A DNA stretch of 64,000 nt from an uncultured Clostridia bacterium (GTDB taxonomy: Bacteria > Bacillota > Clostridia > Oscillospirales > Acutalibacteraceae). The notes under the pieces are model-generated. The model did not search any database, was not told the DNA's origin, and saw only the letters and a list, made by a program, of their open reading frames with translations. Within the stretch, counting starts at the first letter, position 1. Each line of letters begins with the position of its first letter. Location: the NCBI GenBank assembly GCA_945876745.1, contig CAMCPL010000006.1, forward strand, positions 62,001-126,000, in the 5' to 3' direction. Of this stretch, positions 18,801 to 26,050 are shown piece after piece. The position numbers and the translations under genes are program-made.

Positions 18801-19665
18801 GATATATACCGTTTATTATTACCGTTCCTGCACTTTCGATATTCTTAATTATCGGGTCGATAACGGAATTTTTTTCAAATATCTTTGCAGAAATAGACGA
18901 GGTATAATCTGTGATATCAAAGGAGAAAATCCTCGAATCTCCTCTTTTTGTATCTCTCGTATCGGTTTTTACAACATCGCCCCAAACGGTGACAAAGCCG
19001 TCGTCGGGCATAACGTCCTTAATGGGCTTGGGCATATCCTTAATCTGTCTGCCCATAATGATTTTTCGTGTATCCTCGTAAAGCGGTAAATCACCCATAG
19101 GAATATGAGGAACATATTTTTCCTTTTCCTCTTCCTGCTTTGCCTTTTGAGCCGCCTTTTCCTGTACAGCCTGTCTTACTGCGGCTTCCATATCGAAGCT
19201 CTTTACCTCTAAAAATGAAATATCGTAATCTGCTTCAAATTTATCGTAAAGATACCTTGAAATTACCTTGTCCATATTTTGGCTTTCAAGCAGTTCTCTG
19301 CCGCCGTGCTTAAGGCAAAGGGTAATAACACCGTCGTCCTCCTCTGCTTCAACACCCTCAAAAAAGCCGTTTACAACAGGATTGTCGGCAACAACAAAGG
19401 AAAGTATTTTTTCTATATTATCAATATCGAAAAGGCTTTTGAAGTACTTGATATTAATTACGGCTTCGTTAAGGTCAAGCGCATTTTTCAGCGCAATACG
19501 ACACCTTGAAACAACCTGATAATCAAGAAGCCTATCCATCAAAATATCAAGCTCCAAACGCCTATCGGACTTATATACGGTAAAGCGTGTAATCTCGCCG
19601 TTTCCGATATAAGCCAAATCCTCGTCGTTTATGTAATTGCTAAAATAATTATAAATCTTTGCCAT
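15832..19665 (-). CDS. polC: DNA polymerase III PolC-type alpha subunit lacking the exonuclease domain
   Basis: This is the replicative polymerase of low-GC Gram-positives, 1277 residues against about 1430 in Bacillus. In order: N-terminal domain, OB fold (about 226-315), PHP domain beginning HLHTSFSDMDG (about 322) with VTDHG, resuming later with GSACEQGEL and GDVHF (about 560), a four-cysteine zinc site (CKNC about 731, CPVC about 758), the polymerase catalytic PDIDLNFSG (about 787), palm/fingers with TTGQHPGGM, and the C-terminal helix-hairpin-helix DGIGETAA. In Bacillus PolC a DEDD 3'-5' exonuclease of about 170 residues interrupts the PHP domain. Here GMEGYVVDD (about 380) passes within 25 residues to HHIILLVK (about 405), so the proofreading domain is absent. 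It ends the pyrH-polC run. Confidence 0.96.
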   Translation of the reverse strand: MAKIYNYFSNYINDEDLAYIGNGEITRFTVYKSDRRLELDILMDRLLDYQVVSRCRIALKNALDLNEAVINIKYFKSLFDIDNIEKILSFVVADNPVVNGFFEGVEAEEDDGVITLCLKHGGRELLESQNMDKVISRYLYDKFEADYDISFLEVKSFDMEAAVRQAVQEKAAQKAKQEEEKEKYVPHIPMGDLPLYEDTRKIIMGRQIKDMPKPIKDVMPDDGFVTVWGDVVKTDTRDTKRGDSRIFSFDITDYTSSISAKIFEKNSVIDPIIKNIESAGTVIINGIYQYDQFSGEYLIRPNNIEAVKKIEKMDNASEKRVELHLHTSFSDMDGITPPKKLIARAAKWGHKAIAVTDHGVVQALPEAYACAKANGIKLILGMEGYVVDDSVFPDFMNMKMKEFRRHHIILLVKADNSMPLRLDENWRPVMDEPEDGIIHRGRKNLYELISHSNVKTFKGRPLIPKSLLAQKREDILIGSACEQGELIQAILRGESQEEIERLAEFYDYIEIQPNGNNAFMIRSTKELHENINSEEDLIAINKRLVEIADKLGKPVVATGDVHFLDESDAKFRAIIMASKGFDDADNQAPLYFKTTEEMLEDFAWAGDRAKEFVIDNPNMIADMCQDKLPPIPPGTYQPHIDGADEELTEKCWNTAKELYGDPVPEYVASRLERELNSIISHGYGVLYVIAKRLVEESERNGYLVGSRGSVGSSLAAHFGGISEVNPLAPHYYCKNCKHSEFFLNGEYGSGFDLPKKDCPVCGTPMKRDGHEIPFETFLGFDGDKEPDIDLNFSGEYQSRSHKFTEELFGKEYVFKAGTMATVADKTAYGYVKKYLDERGLANITPRAEIDRLTIGCTGIKRTTGQHPGGMVVVPDKYSVEDFTPIQFPSNDEKKGTYTTHFDFKNSLHDTLLKLDELGHDNPTLYKYLEDATGVPVMEVDLSDPKLYELITSCAPLGVSSEDIDNPTGTLAIPEMGTPFVVGMLMEAQPKTFADLLQISGLSHGTDVWLGNAQELIQNGTCTISEVIGCRDDIMTYLIHKLEAYERKTGKKSPLSKKDCFKIMEYTRKGKAPKELPPYEEGMKTIGVEQWYIDSCYKIKYMFPKAHAAAYVIAALRIAWYKIYYPVEFYSAYFTVRGGAIDAVAAVQGKDAVKRRMQEIKLKGNDASAKDESQYVVLQIVIEMLARGYEFLPVDLYKSDWRVYKIEDGKIRLPFSAIDGIGETAAVAIADAVKRNPDGFIASDDLANEPGVGKSVVDALRSAGALGDLPESTQITLF

Positions 19666-20708
19666 TATAGTTTTTCAATCTCTTTCATCAGTTCATCGAG
19701 CAAGCTTTCCTCCGGAACCTTGCGGAGGATTTCGCCCTTTTTGAAAATAAGTCCGCAGCCGTCACCGCCGGCAACGCCGATGTCGGCTTCCTTTGCTTCG
19801 CCGGGGCCGTTTACAATACATCCCATTACGGCAACGGTAATCGGCTTTTTGCAATCACGCAGTCTTTCTTCGACATTTTTTGCAAGACCGACTAAATCAA
19901 TCCTTGTTCTGCCGCAGGTCGGACAGGAAACAAGATACGGACAATCGGTTTTAAGTCCGACAGCCTTTAATATATCAAATGCGGCGTAAACCTCTTTAAC
20001 AGGTGCGTCAGTAAGGCTTACTCGAATTGTATCGCCTATACCGTGGGTGAGAAGCGAGCCGATACCTATGGAGGATTTTATTATTCCCATACGCTCGGTG
20101 CCTGCTTCCGTAACGCCCAAGTGAAGCGGATAATCGCATTTTTCACTCGCAAGCTCATACGCCTTTATCATTGTGTTTACATTCGACGATTTAATTGAAA
20201 TTACAATATTGTCAAAGTCAAATTTTTCAAGAAGAGAAGCGTGATACATTGCCGACTCGACAAGCGCTTCGGGAGTCGGCGAGCCGTATTTTGCAAGGAT
20301 TTCCTTTTCAAGCGAGCCCGAATTAACGCCTATACGGATAGGAAGTCCCTTCTTATTGCACATATCTGCAACAGCCTTAACCCTATCCTCACTTCCGATA
20401 TTGCCGGGGTTGATTCTAATCTTATCTATTCCTCTTTCAGCCGCGCCGAGTGCAAGTCGGTAGTCAAAATGAATATCGGCAACAAGCGGTACGGTGGTTG
20501 CATTTTTTATCGGCTCAACAAGTGCAAGCGCTTCTTCGTTTGGTATTGCAAAACGAATGACCTGACAGCCTGCTTTTTCAAGCTCGACTGCCTGCTTTAC
20601 GGAGCCTTCAATATCGGTTGACGCAACATTGAGCATACTTTGAACAAGTACAGGACTTCCGCCGCCTAAAAATGTATTTCCTATTTTTATTTTCTTCGTA
20701 GTTTTCAT
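19665..20708 (-). CDS. ispG: 4-hydroxy-3-methylbut-2-enyl diphosphate synthase
   Basis: IspG (GcpE) converts MEcPP to HMBPP, the penultimate step of the MEP isoprenoid pathway, using a 4Fe-4S cluster. The cluster ligands are visible in SCPTCGRTRIDL and MGCIVNGPGEAKEADIG, with a conserved glutamate downstream. RINPGNIG and PLHLGVTEAGT are TIM-barrel family blocks. The second ATG (20708) was chosen because it is 8 bases from the GGAG site; the first, at 20714, is too close. The gene abuts polC (shared base) and follows rseP by 18 bases. ispD and ispF are elsewhere in the window. Confidence 0.95.
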   Translation of the reverse strand: MKTTKKIKIGNTFLGGGSPVLVQSMLNVASTDIEGSVKQAVELEKAGCQVIRFAIPNEEALALVEPIKNATTVPLVADIHFDYRLALGAAERGIDKIRINPGNIGSEDRVKAVADMCNKKGLPIRIGVNSGSLEKEILAKYGSPTPEALVESAMYHASLLEKFDFDNIVISIKSSNVNTMIKAYELASEKCDYPLHLGVTEAGTERMGIIKSSIGIGSLLTHGIGDTIRVSLTDAPVKEVYAAFDILKAVGLKTDCPYLVSCPTCGRTRIDLVGLAKNVEERLRDCKKPITVAVMGCIVNGPGEAKEADIGVAGGDGCGLIFKKGEILRKVPEESLLDELMKEIEKL

Positions 20709-20726
20709 AATCATATCTCCAAGATA

Positions 20727-21758
20727 TTAAAACAGTTTTGTTATATCGGAAAATGTCACAACGCACATAAGACCGATTAAAAGTGCAAGACCTATTGAAT
20801 TAATAAGCCACTCGAATTTTGACGGCAGCTTCTTTTTGAATATTCCTTCAAATGCAAGCACAAACATTCTCCAACCGTCAAGCGCAGGAAACGGAAAAAG
20901 ATTGAAAAGACCGACATTAACGGTAAGAAGTGCCATAATTCTCAAAACAGTCGGCAAGCTCGTTTTTACTGCTGTTGAAACAATGCTTACCGTACCGACG
21001 GGACCGCTGATATCGGACACGCCGTATCTGCCGACAATCAAATCGTGAAGCGACAGAAAAATCATTCTGCAATACGAAACAAACTGCGCAAGGCTTTCCT
21101 TAATTACAGAGAAAAACGTTTTTTCAACGCCTAAAACGAAGAAGTCCATATTTATATATTGATGTCCCTCGTACTCGGTCATCTCAAATTCAACGTCAAG
21201 CGTTTTTGATTCGCCGTTTCTTTCGACTACAAATTCGACTGTATTATCGGCGCTTCTTGAAAGTCCGGTAGTAACGTCCGTCGAGGTATAAACACGCATA
21301 CCGTCGATAGACTTAATTTTATCGCCGACCTCAAGCGTTTGAGACGAAATGGCGTTGTCTTCAAATTTTGCAACGGTAGTTGTTCCGATAAGGCTTTGAG
21401 TGCTTACCATAATTGAGATTATGACCAAGCCCAAAACCAAATTCATAAAAGCGCCTGCAACGACAACGAAAATTCGCTGAATAACCCTTTTGTTCGCAAA
21501 AGCATTTTCATCGTCGCTGTCGCTGTCCTCGCCCTCCATTGCACAATAACCTCCGAAAAGGACAAGGCGCAGAGTGTACTTCGTTTCTCCCTTTGTAAAC
21601 TGAATAAGCTTCGGTCCCATACCTATTGAAAATTCGTTGACTTTTATTTTCATCAGCCTTGCGGCAACAAAATGACCACCCTCGTGAATTACGATTATAA
21701 GCTGAAAAAACAAAACAGCGATTATTATGGGGTAAACAGTTTGCCAAATACCGGACAT
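20727..21758 (-). CDS. rseP: Site-2 intramembrane zinc metalloprotease RseP/RasP
   Basis: This is a membrane protease of about 343 residues. The first transmembrane segment contains the HEGGH zinc-binding motif (H-E-x-x-H, about residue 25). A PDZ domain follows (about 110-190; LEVGDKIKSIDGMRV), and a later segment holds the third ligand motif NLFPFPALDG. RseP/RasP cuts transmembrane segments of anti-sigma factors, signal-peptide remnants and division proteins. The ATG at 21758 has a GGAGAG site and overlaps the dxr stop codon; an in-frame TTG one codon earlier is less likely. The dxr-rseP-ispG order is common in Clostridia. Confidence 0.94.
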   Translation of the reverse strand: MSGIWQTVYPIIIAVLFFQLIIVIHEGGHFVAARLMKIKVNEFSIGMGPKLIQFTKGETKYTLRLVLFGGYCAMEGEDSDSDDENAFANKRVIQRIFVVVAGAFMNLVLGLVIISIMVSTQSLIGTTTVAKFEDNAISSQTLEVGDKIKSIDGMRVYTSTDVTTGLSRSADNTVEFVVERNGESKTLDVEFEMTEYEGHQYINMDFFVLGVEKTFFSVIKESLAQFVSYCRMIFLSLHDLIVGRYGVSDISGPVGTVSIVSTAVKTSLPTVLRIMALLTVNVGLFNLFPFPALDGWRMFVLAFEGIFKKKLPSKFEWLINSIGLALLIGLMCVVTFSDITKLF

Positions 21759-22906
21759 CAATTAACGCTCTCCAATACAAATTCCCTCGCCTTTCTATCT
21801 GCTTCAAGAACATCCGCAAGGGTGAAATTCTCGATATCGTCGGCTCTCTTCATAGCCTCGTTATTAAGATATGCAATATCGGTAAATTTAATTTTACCGT
21901 TTAAGAAAAGTCGAACACTTTCTTCATTTGCGCCGTTTGCGGCAGCAGGATGAAGACCGCCGAGCTCAATTGCATTTCTGCAAACATCAATGCACTTAAA
22001 GGTTTCGTAATCAGGCTCAAAGAAGGTAAGCTTTCCGTAGTCTGCAAGCGAAAGATATTTTACAGGGCTTTCAAGTCTTTCGGGATATGTCAACGCATAC
22101 TGTATGGGAATACGCATATCGGGAACGCCTAACTGTGCTATCATTGAGTTATCCTGATAAACTATTGCGCTGTGAACAACACTTTCACGGTGAACAACGA
22201 TTTCAATATCGTCGTTAGGCATATCGAATAGCCATTTTGCTTCAATAAATTCCAAGCCCTTATTCATCATTGTTGCACTGTCGATGGTAATTTTTGCACC
22301 CATATCCCAATTAGGATGCTTCAACGCGTCGGCAGGTGTTACGCTTTCAAGCTCATCAAGTGTTTTGCCGAAGAACGGACCGCCCGAAGCGGTGAGAATA
22401 ATTTTCTTAATCGACTGCTTATTAGGTGCGCCCTGCATTGCCTGGAAAATAGCAGAATGCTCGCTGTCAACAGGCAAAATCGAAACGCCGTTTTCCTTTG
22501 CAAGATTAGTCACAAGGTGACCGCCTGCAACGAGCGTTTCCTTATTTGCAAGGGCAATAGTCTTCTTTGCTTTAATCGCTTCGAGGGTTGGCTGAAGTCC
22601 CACCATACCTACAACGGAGTTCAAAACTGTATCTGCGCCCTCGTAGGTTGCACACTCGATAAGTCCCTGCATACCGCTACTTACTCTCGTTGAAGTATCG
22701 GCAATTCTCGTCTTAAGCTCTGACGCCGCCTGCTCGTTCATCATACAAACAAGCTCGGGCTTAAACTGCCTTACCTGCTGTTCGATAATATCAACTCTTG
22801 AATTCGCAGTAAGGCATTTTATGTTATAGCCGTGCATTTTTGCAACGTCAAGCGACTGCGTTCCTATTGAACCTGTTGAGCCTAAAAGTGATATATTCTT
22901 TGTCAT
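21758..22906 (-). CDS. dxr: 1-deoxy-D-xylulose 5-phosphate reductoisomerase
   Basis: The 382-residue enzyme commits carbon to the MEP pathway, turning DXP into MEP with NADPH. Visible are the N-terminal Rossmann motif LLGSTGSIGTQSLDV, LANKETLVAGG, the substrate/metal loop LPVDSEHSAIFQ, TASGGPF, and the MNKGLEFIEAKWLFD block. It follows cdsA by 4 bases and overlaps rseP. Confidence 0.97.
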   Translation of the reverse strand: MTKNISLLGSTGSIGTQSLDVAKMHGYNIKCLTANSRVDIIEQQVRQFKPELVCMMNEQAASELKTRIADTSTRVSSGMQGLIECATYEGADTVLNSVVGMVGLQPTLEAIKAKKTIALANKETLVAGGHLVTNLAKENGVSILPVDSEHSAIFQAMQGAPNKQSIKKIILTASGGPFFGKTLDELESVTPADALKHPNWDMGAKITIDSATMMNKGLEFIEAKWLFDMPNDDIEIVVHRESVVHSAIVYQDNSMIAQLGVPDMRIPIQYALTYPERLESPVKYLSLADYGKLTFFEPDYETFKCIDVCRNAIELGGLHPAAANGANEESVRLFLNGKIKFTDIAYLNNEAMKRADDIENFTLADVLEADRKAREFVLESVN

Positions 22907-22910
22907 AGCC

Positions 22911-23795
22911 TTACCTCATACGCACAATGGCGTCCATAATCGTAACAATGCAATATGTAAGCGGAACGGAGAAAAGCGAGGAATCGAATCTATCCATAAC
23001 TCCGCCGTGTCCCGGAAAGATATTTCCGAAATCCTTAACATCAAAGTTTCTCTTAAGTACGGAAGCCGAAAGGTCGCCCATCATACTCAAAAATGAAATA
23101 AACGGACAGACAACCAAAAGCACGGTTACCATTGACTTTTCAAGCGGAATAAATGCAAAGCGATTATAAAGAAGCATTGCAATTACATTAAGCACAAAGG
23201 AGGTAATAATTCCCGAAACGGCACCCTCAACTGTCTTTTTCGGCGAGATATTAGGAGCCATTTTATGCTTACCGAACGCCATACCGCCTAACTGTGCGCC
23301 GGTATCGGTTCCGAGTGCACAAATAAGCGCATAGAAAATCACATAAACGCCAAGCTGTGAACGGTAGGAATAATGGTCACGAAGAAGACCGAAAACCGAA
23401 AACCCGTATGGCACGATAACGCTTGCGATAATCGAAACAGCTACGTCCTCAAATTTAGTATGAGCATAGTCGGCAATCATAGCAAGGAAGAAAATAACGA
23501 TGATAAAAACAATTCCTGCCATAGGACTGATAACGTTAATTATATTTCCCCATTTTTCGGCAGTAATAAGCGGACGCATAATACTGTCGCTCGAAGTAAA
23601 GGGAATCAAAGCGGCAACAGCCGTTCCGAAATACATAATAAACTTATTGCTTATCTTTGCACATTTCATTATTTCGTTTGCCGCAACGGCGCTGAAAAAC
23701 GCAATCACAACAATGAACACAGGAGTATAAATTCTCCAAACAACCAAAGCCAAAAGCGCCAAAAGCGCAAAGGCGGTAATAACTCGCTGTTTCAT
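22911..23795 (-). CDS. cdsA: Phosphatidate cytidylyltransferase
   Basis: CdsA makes CDP-diacylglycerol, the branch point for anionic phospholipids, at the membrane. The 294-residue protein has 7-8 membrane segments and the family signature near the C terminus: GDLSASVLKRNFDVKDFG followed by PGHGGVMDRFDS. KKTVEGAVSGI is a further conserved block. It lies 3 bases after uppS and 4 before dxr. Confidence 0.96.
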   Translation of the reverse strand: MKQRVITAFALLALLALVVWRIYTPVFIVVIAFFSAVAANEIMKCAKISNKFIMYFGTAVAALIPFTSSDSIMRPLITAEKWGNIINVISPMAGIVFIIVIFFLAMIADYAHTKFEDVAVSIIASVIVPYGFSVFGLLRDHYSYRSQLGVYVIFYALICALGTDTGAQLGGMAFGKHKMAPNISPKKTVEGAVSGIITSFVLNVIAMLLYNRFAFIPLEKSMVTVLLVVCPFISFLSMMGDLSASVLKRNFDVKDFGNIFPGHGGVMDRFDSSLFSVPLTYCIVTIMDAIVRMR

Positions 23796-23798
23796 AAA

Positions 23799-24527
23799 CT
23801 AACCTCCGAATCTGCGGTTTCTGTTTTCAAATTCACGCAAAGCGTCGTACAAATCGTATTTTGTAAAATCTGGCCACAAAACATCGCTGTACCAAAATTC
23901 GCTGTACGCCGCCTGCCACAAAAGGAAATTCGACAATCTTTGCTCACCCGACGGACGAATGATAAGGTCACAATCAGGCACGGTGTAGATATTGTCGCTT
24001 ATATCCTGCTCGGTAATTTGCGTTTTTCCCTGCTTAATAAGTTCATTCACGGCGTGAACAATTTCCTGACGTCCGCCGTAGTTAAAGGCGACATTAATCT
24101 CACAGCCGGTATTATTCTTCGTATCCTCCTCGGCTTCGTCAATGAGCCTCAAAAGCTCATCGGAAATACCGTCGCGAAGACCGATAAAGCGAAGTCGGTT
24201 ATTTTCTGCGCCTGCGACATCCTCCTTGGCTTCAAGCAAATATTCCTTAAGCAAGCGCATAAGTGCGTCAACCTCGTCCTTTGACCTGCGCCAATTTTCG
24301 GTCGAAAAAGCGTAAAAGGTTGCATGCTTAATGCCGAGTCTTCCACATTCCTTTGCTATCTCACGGAAAACCTCTGCGCCTGCCTTATGACCTGCGCTTC
24401 TGGGAAGTCCTCTCTTTTTCGCCCATCTGCCGTTGCCGTCCATTATAATTCCGACATGGTCGGGTAATACGGAAAATGATACATTTTCATTAGCTTTTTT
24501 ATCATCTTTTTTTGAAAACAGAGCCAT
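23799..24527 (-). CDS. uppS: Undecaprenyl diphosphate synthase (isoprenyl transferase)
   Basis: The enzyme chain-extends FPP with IPP to the C55 carrier lipid used for the cell wall. Motifs: HVGIIMDGNGRWAKKRGLPRS (catalytic Asp, diphosphate-binding), AGAEVFREI, FYAFSTENWRR, NVAFNYGGRQEI and the C-terminal LIIRPSGEQRLSNFLLWQ followed by YSEFWYSDVLWPDF. The start at 24527 gives a 242-residue protein beginning MALFSKKDD behind a strong AGGGGAG site. The frame stays open 57 bases further upstream, but no ribosome site is visible there. Confidence 0.96.
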   Translation of the reverse strand: MALFSKKDDKKANENVSFSVLPDHVGIIMDGNGRWAKKRGLPRSAGHKAGAEVFREIAKECGRLGIKHATFYAFSTENWRRSKDEVDALMRLLKEYLLEAKEDVAGAENNRLRFIGLRDGISDELLRLIDEAEEDTKNNTGCEINVAFNYGGRQEIVHAVNELIKQGKTQITEQDISDNIYTVPDCDLIIRPSGEQRLSNFLLWQAAYSEFWYSDVLWPDFTKYDLYDALREFENRNRRFGG

Positions 24528-24596
24528 ATAAATCTCCCCTATAAAAAGTGTTTTAGGGCGTAGCAAACGCAACGCCCGAAACAAAATGATGATTAA

Positions 24597-25151
24597 TTAG
24601 ATTGAAAGGATTTCGTCTTCCTTTTTCTTTGTCATATCTTCAACCTGCTTGATATACTTATCGGTAATATCCTGCATTTTCTTTTCGCCGTCCTTCAGGT
24701 CGTCCTCTGTGATGGCGTTATCCTTTTTCATTTTCTTCAAGTCGTCTATTGCGTCACGGCGCACGTTACGAACTGCAACCTTTGCTTCCTCGCCTCTTTT
24801 TGCAACGTCCTTAACCAAATTCTTACGGTGCTCTTCTGTTAACTGAGGAAATGCAAGACGAATAACCTTACCGTCGTTTTGAGGATTAATTCCGATATCG
24901 GCAACGTTTATAGCCTTTTCGATATCCTTGAGAGTAGAAGCGTCCCACGGCTGAATAACCAAAAGTCTCGGCTCGGGCACCGATACAGCCGCCATTTGTC
25001 CGACAGGGGTCGGAGTTCCGTAGTAATCAACCATTATGTTGTTGAGAACATTCGGGTTTGCTCTGCCTGCACGAATAGTCGAAAAATCTCTTTCAAGACT
25101 GTCAAGGCATTTTTCCATTCTTTCCTTTGTTTTTGCAAATAAAGTTTCCAT
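24597..25151 (-). CDS. frr: Ribosome recycling factor
   Basis: RRF splits post-termination ribosomes together with EF-G. The 184-residue protein is typical: FSTIRAGRANPNVL near the N terminus, VDYYGTPTPVGQMA, LLVIQPWD, and the C-terminal three-helix bundle with RNVRRDAIDDLKK. It lies 13 bases after pyrH. The pyrH-frr-uppS-cdsA-dxr order is widely conserved. Confidence 0.98.
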   Translation of the reverse strand: METLFAKTKERMEKCLDSLERDFSTIRAGRANPNVLNNIMVDYYGTPTPVGQMAAVSVPEPRLLVIQPWDASTLKDIEKAINVADIGINPQNDGKVIRLAFPQLTEEHRKNLVKDVAKRGEEAKVAVRNVRRDAIDDLKKMKKDNAITEDDLKDGEKKMQDITDKYIKQVEDMTKKKEDEILSI

Positions 25152-25164
25152 AAATATCCCTCTC

Positions 25165-25872
25165 TTAATTTTTTACTGTTGTTCCGATTTTTTCACCGCA
25201 TACTGCACGCATAATATTGTCGGGGTCGTTAAGATTGAAGACAATAATAGGCATATCGTTGTCCTTACACAAGGAAAATGCGGTTGAGTCCATAACCTTT
25301 AAGTCACGTGTGATAACCTCTTGGAAGCTAACCTCGTCGAACTTAACGGCGTCGTCAAACTTGTTCGGGTCCTTGTCGTATACGCCGTCAACGTTAGTTG
25401 CCTTTAACAAAGCGTCGGCGTTAATTTCTACACTGCGAAGCGCAGCGGCAGTATCTGTTGAGAAAAACGGCGAACCTGTGCCGCATCCAAAAATAACAAT
25501 TCTTCCCTTTTCAAAATGACGAATAGCCTTGTTGCGGATATAAGGCTCGGCAATCTGACGCATTTCGATAGCAGTCTGTACTCTGACATCTGCACCGAGC
25601 TGCTCAAGCGCGTCGCAAAGTGCAAGCGAATTCATCGCAGTTGCAAGCATACCGATATGGTCGGCTCTTGTTCTGTCCATATGCTCACTCGTTCTGCCTC
25701 TCCAGAAATTGCCGCCGCCTACAACGATAGCAACCTCTACGCCTAAATCGGCAACCTTTTTTACTGCCTTGCAGATTTTAAGCACGGTTTCGTTGTCGAT
25801 ACCCTTACCTGCTTCTCCTGCAAGCACCTCACCGCTGAGCTTAAGTAAAATTCTTTTATATGAAATATCCAT
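25165..25872 (-). CDS. pyrH: UMP kinase
   Basis: PyrH phosphorylates UMP to UDP and, in the amino-acid-kinase fold, forms hexamers regulated by GTP and UTP. The 235-residue protein carries [38 protein letters not shown] and the ATP-side [13 protein letters not shown]. The ATG has a GGAGGA site. It heads the run that ends with polC. Confidence 0.98.
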   Translation of the reverse strand: MDISYKRILLKLSGEVLAGEAGKGIDNETVLKICKAVKKVADLGVEVAIVVGGGNFWRGRTSEHMDRTRADHIGMLATAMNSLALCDALEQLGADVRVQTAIEMRQIAEPYIRNKAIRHFEKGRIVIFGCGTGSPFFSTDTAAALRSVEINADALLKATNVDGVYDKDPNKFDDAVKFDEVSFQEVITRDLKVMDSTAFSLCKDNDMPIIVFNLNDPDNIMRAVCGEKIGTTVKN

Positions 25873-25910
25873 ACACAGAATCCTCCAAAAAATATTTATA
25901 ATTCTTATAT

Positions 25911-25939
25911 ATAATATTATAAATTAGCATTAAAGTAAA
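25911..25939 (-). promoter_or_regulatory. Candidate promoter for the pyrH run
   Basis: TTTACT (25934-25939), a 17-base spacer and TATTAT (25911-25916) on the minus strand lie about 40 bases before the pyrH ATG in very AT-rich DNA. The match is moderate, and other AT-rich hexamers nearby cannot be excluded. Confidence 0.4.
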
Positions 25940-26002
25940 TAATTAACACAAAAAAAGTAGTTACAATTTTATTACAATTTACAAAATCTACTGTACTGTC
26001 GC

Positions 26003-26038
26003 AAAAATGACCGCTTACCTTACGAAAGATAAGCGGTC
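26003..26038 (-). terminator. Terminator after the secreted LRR protein gene
   Basis: A 9-bp stem GACCGCTTA / TAAGCGGTC with a 12-base loop is followed by ATTTTT on the minus strand. It separates the LRR protein gene from the pyrH run. Confidence 0.8.
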
Positions 26039-26050
26039 GGTAATTCTTTT

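Noticed and set aside
23373-24284. Long plus-strand frame of about 300 codons
   Set aside because: It lies wholly opposite cdsA and uppS, has no family resemblance and no ribosome site; it is a shadow of codon bias on the other strand.
24556-24577. Terminator between frr and uppS
   Set aside because: A 6-bp GC stem without a proper T run, inside a run that is otherwise continuous; too weak to call.
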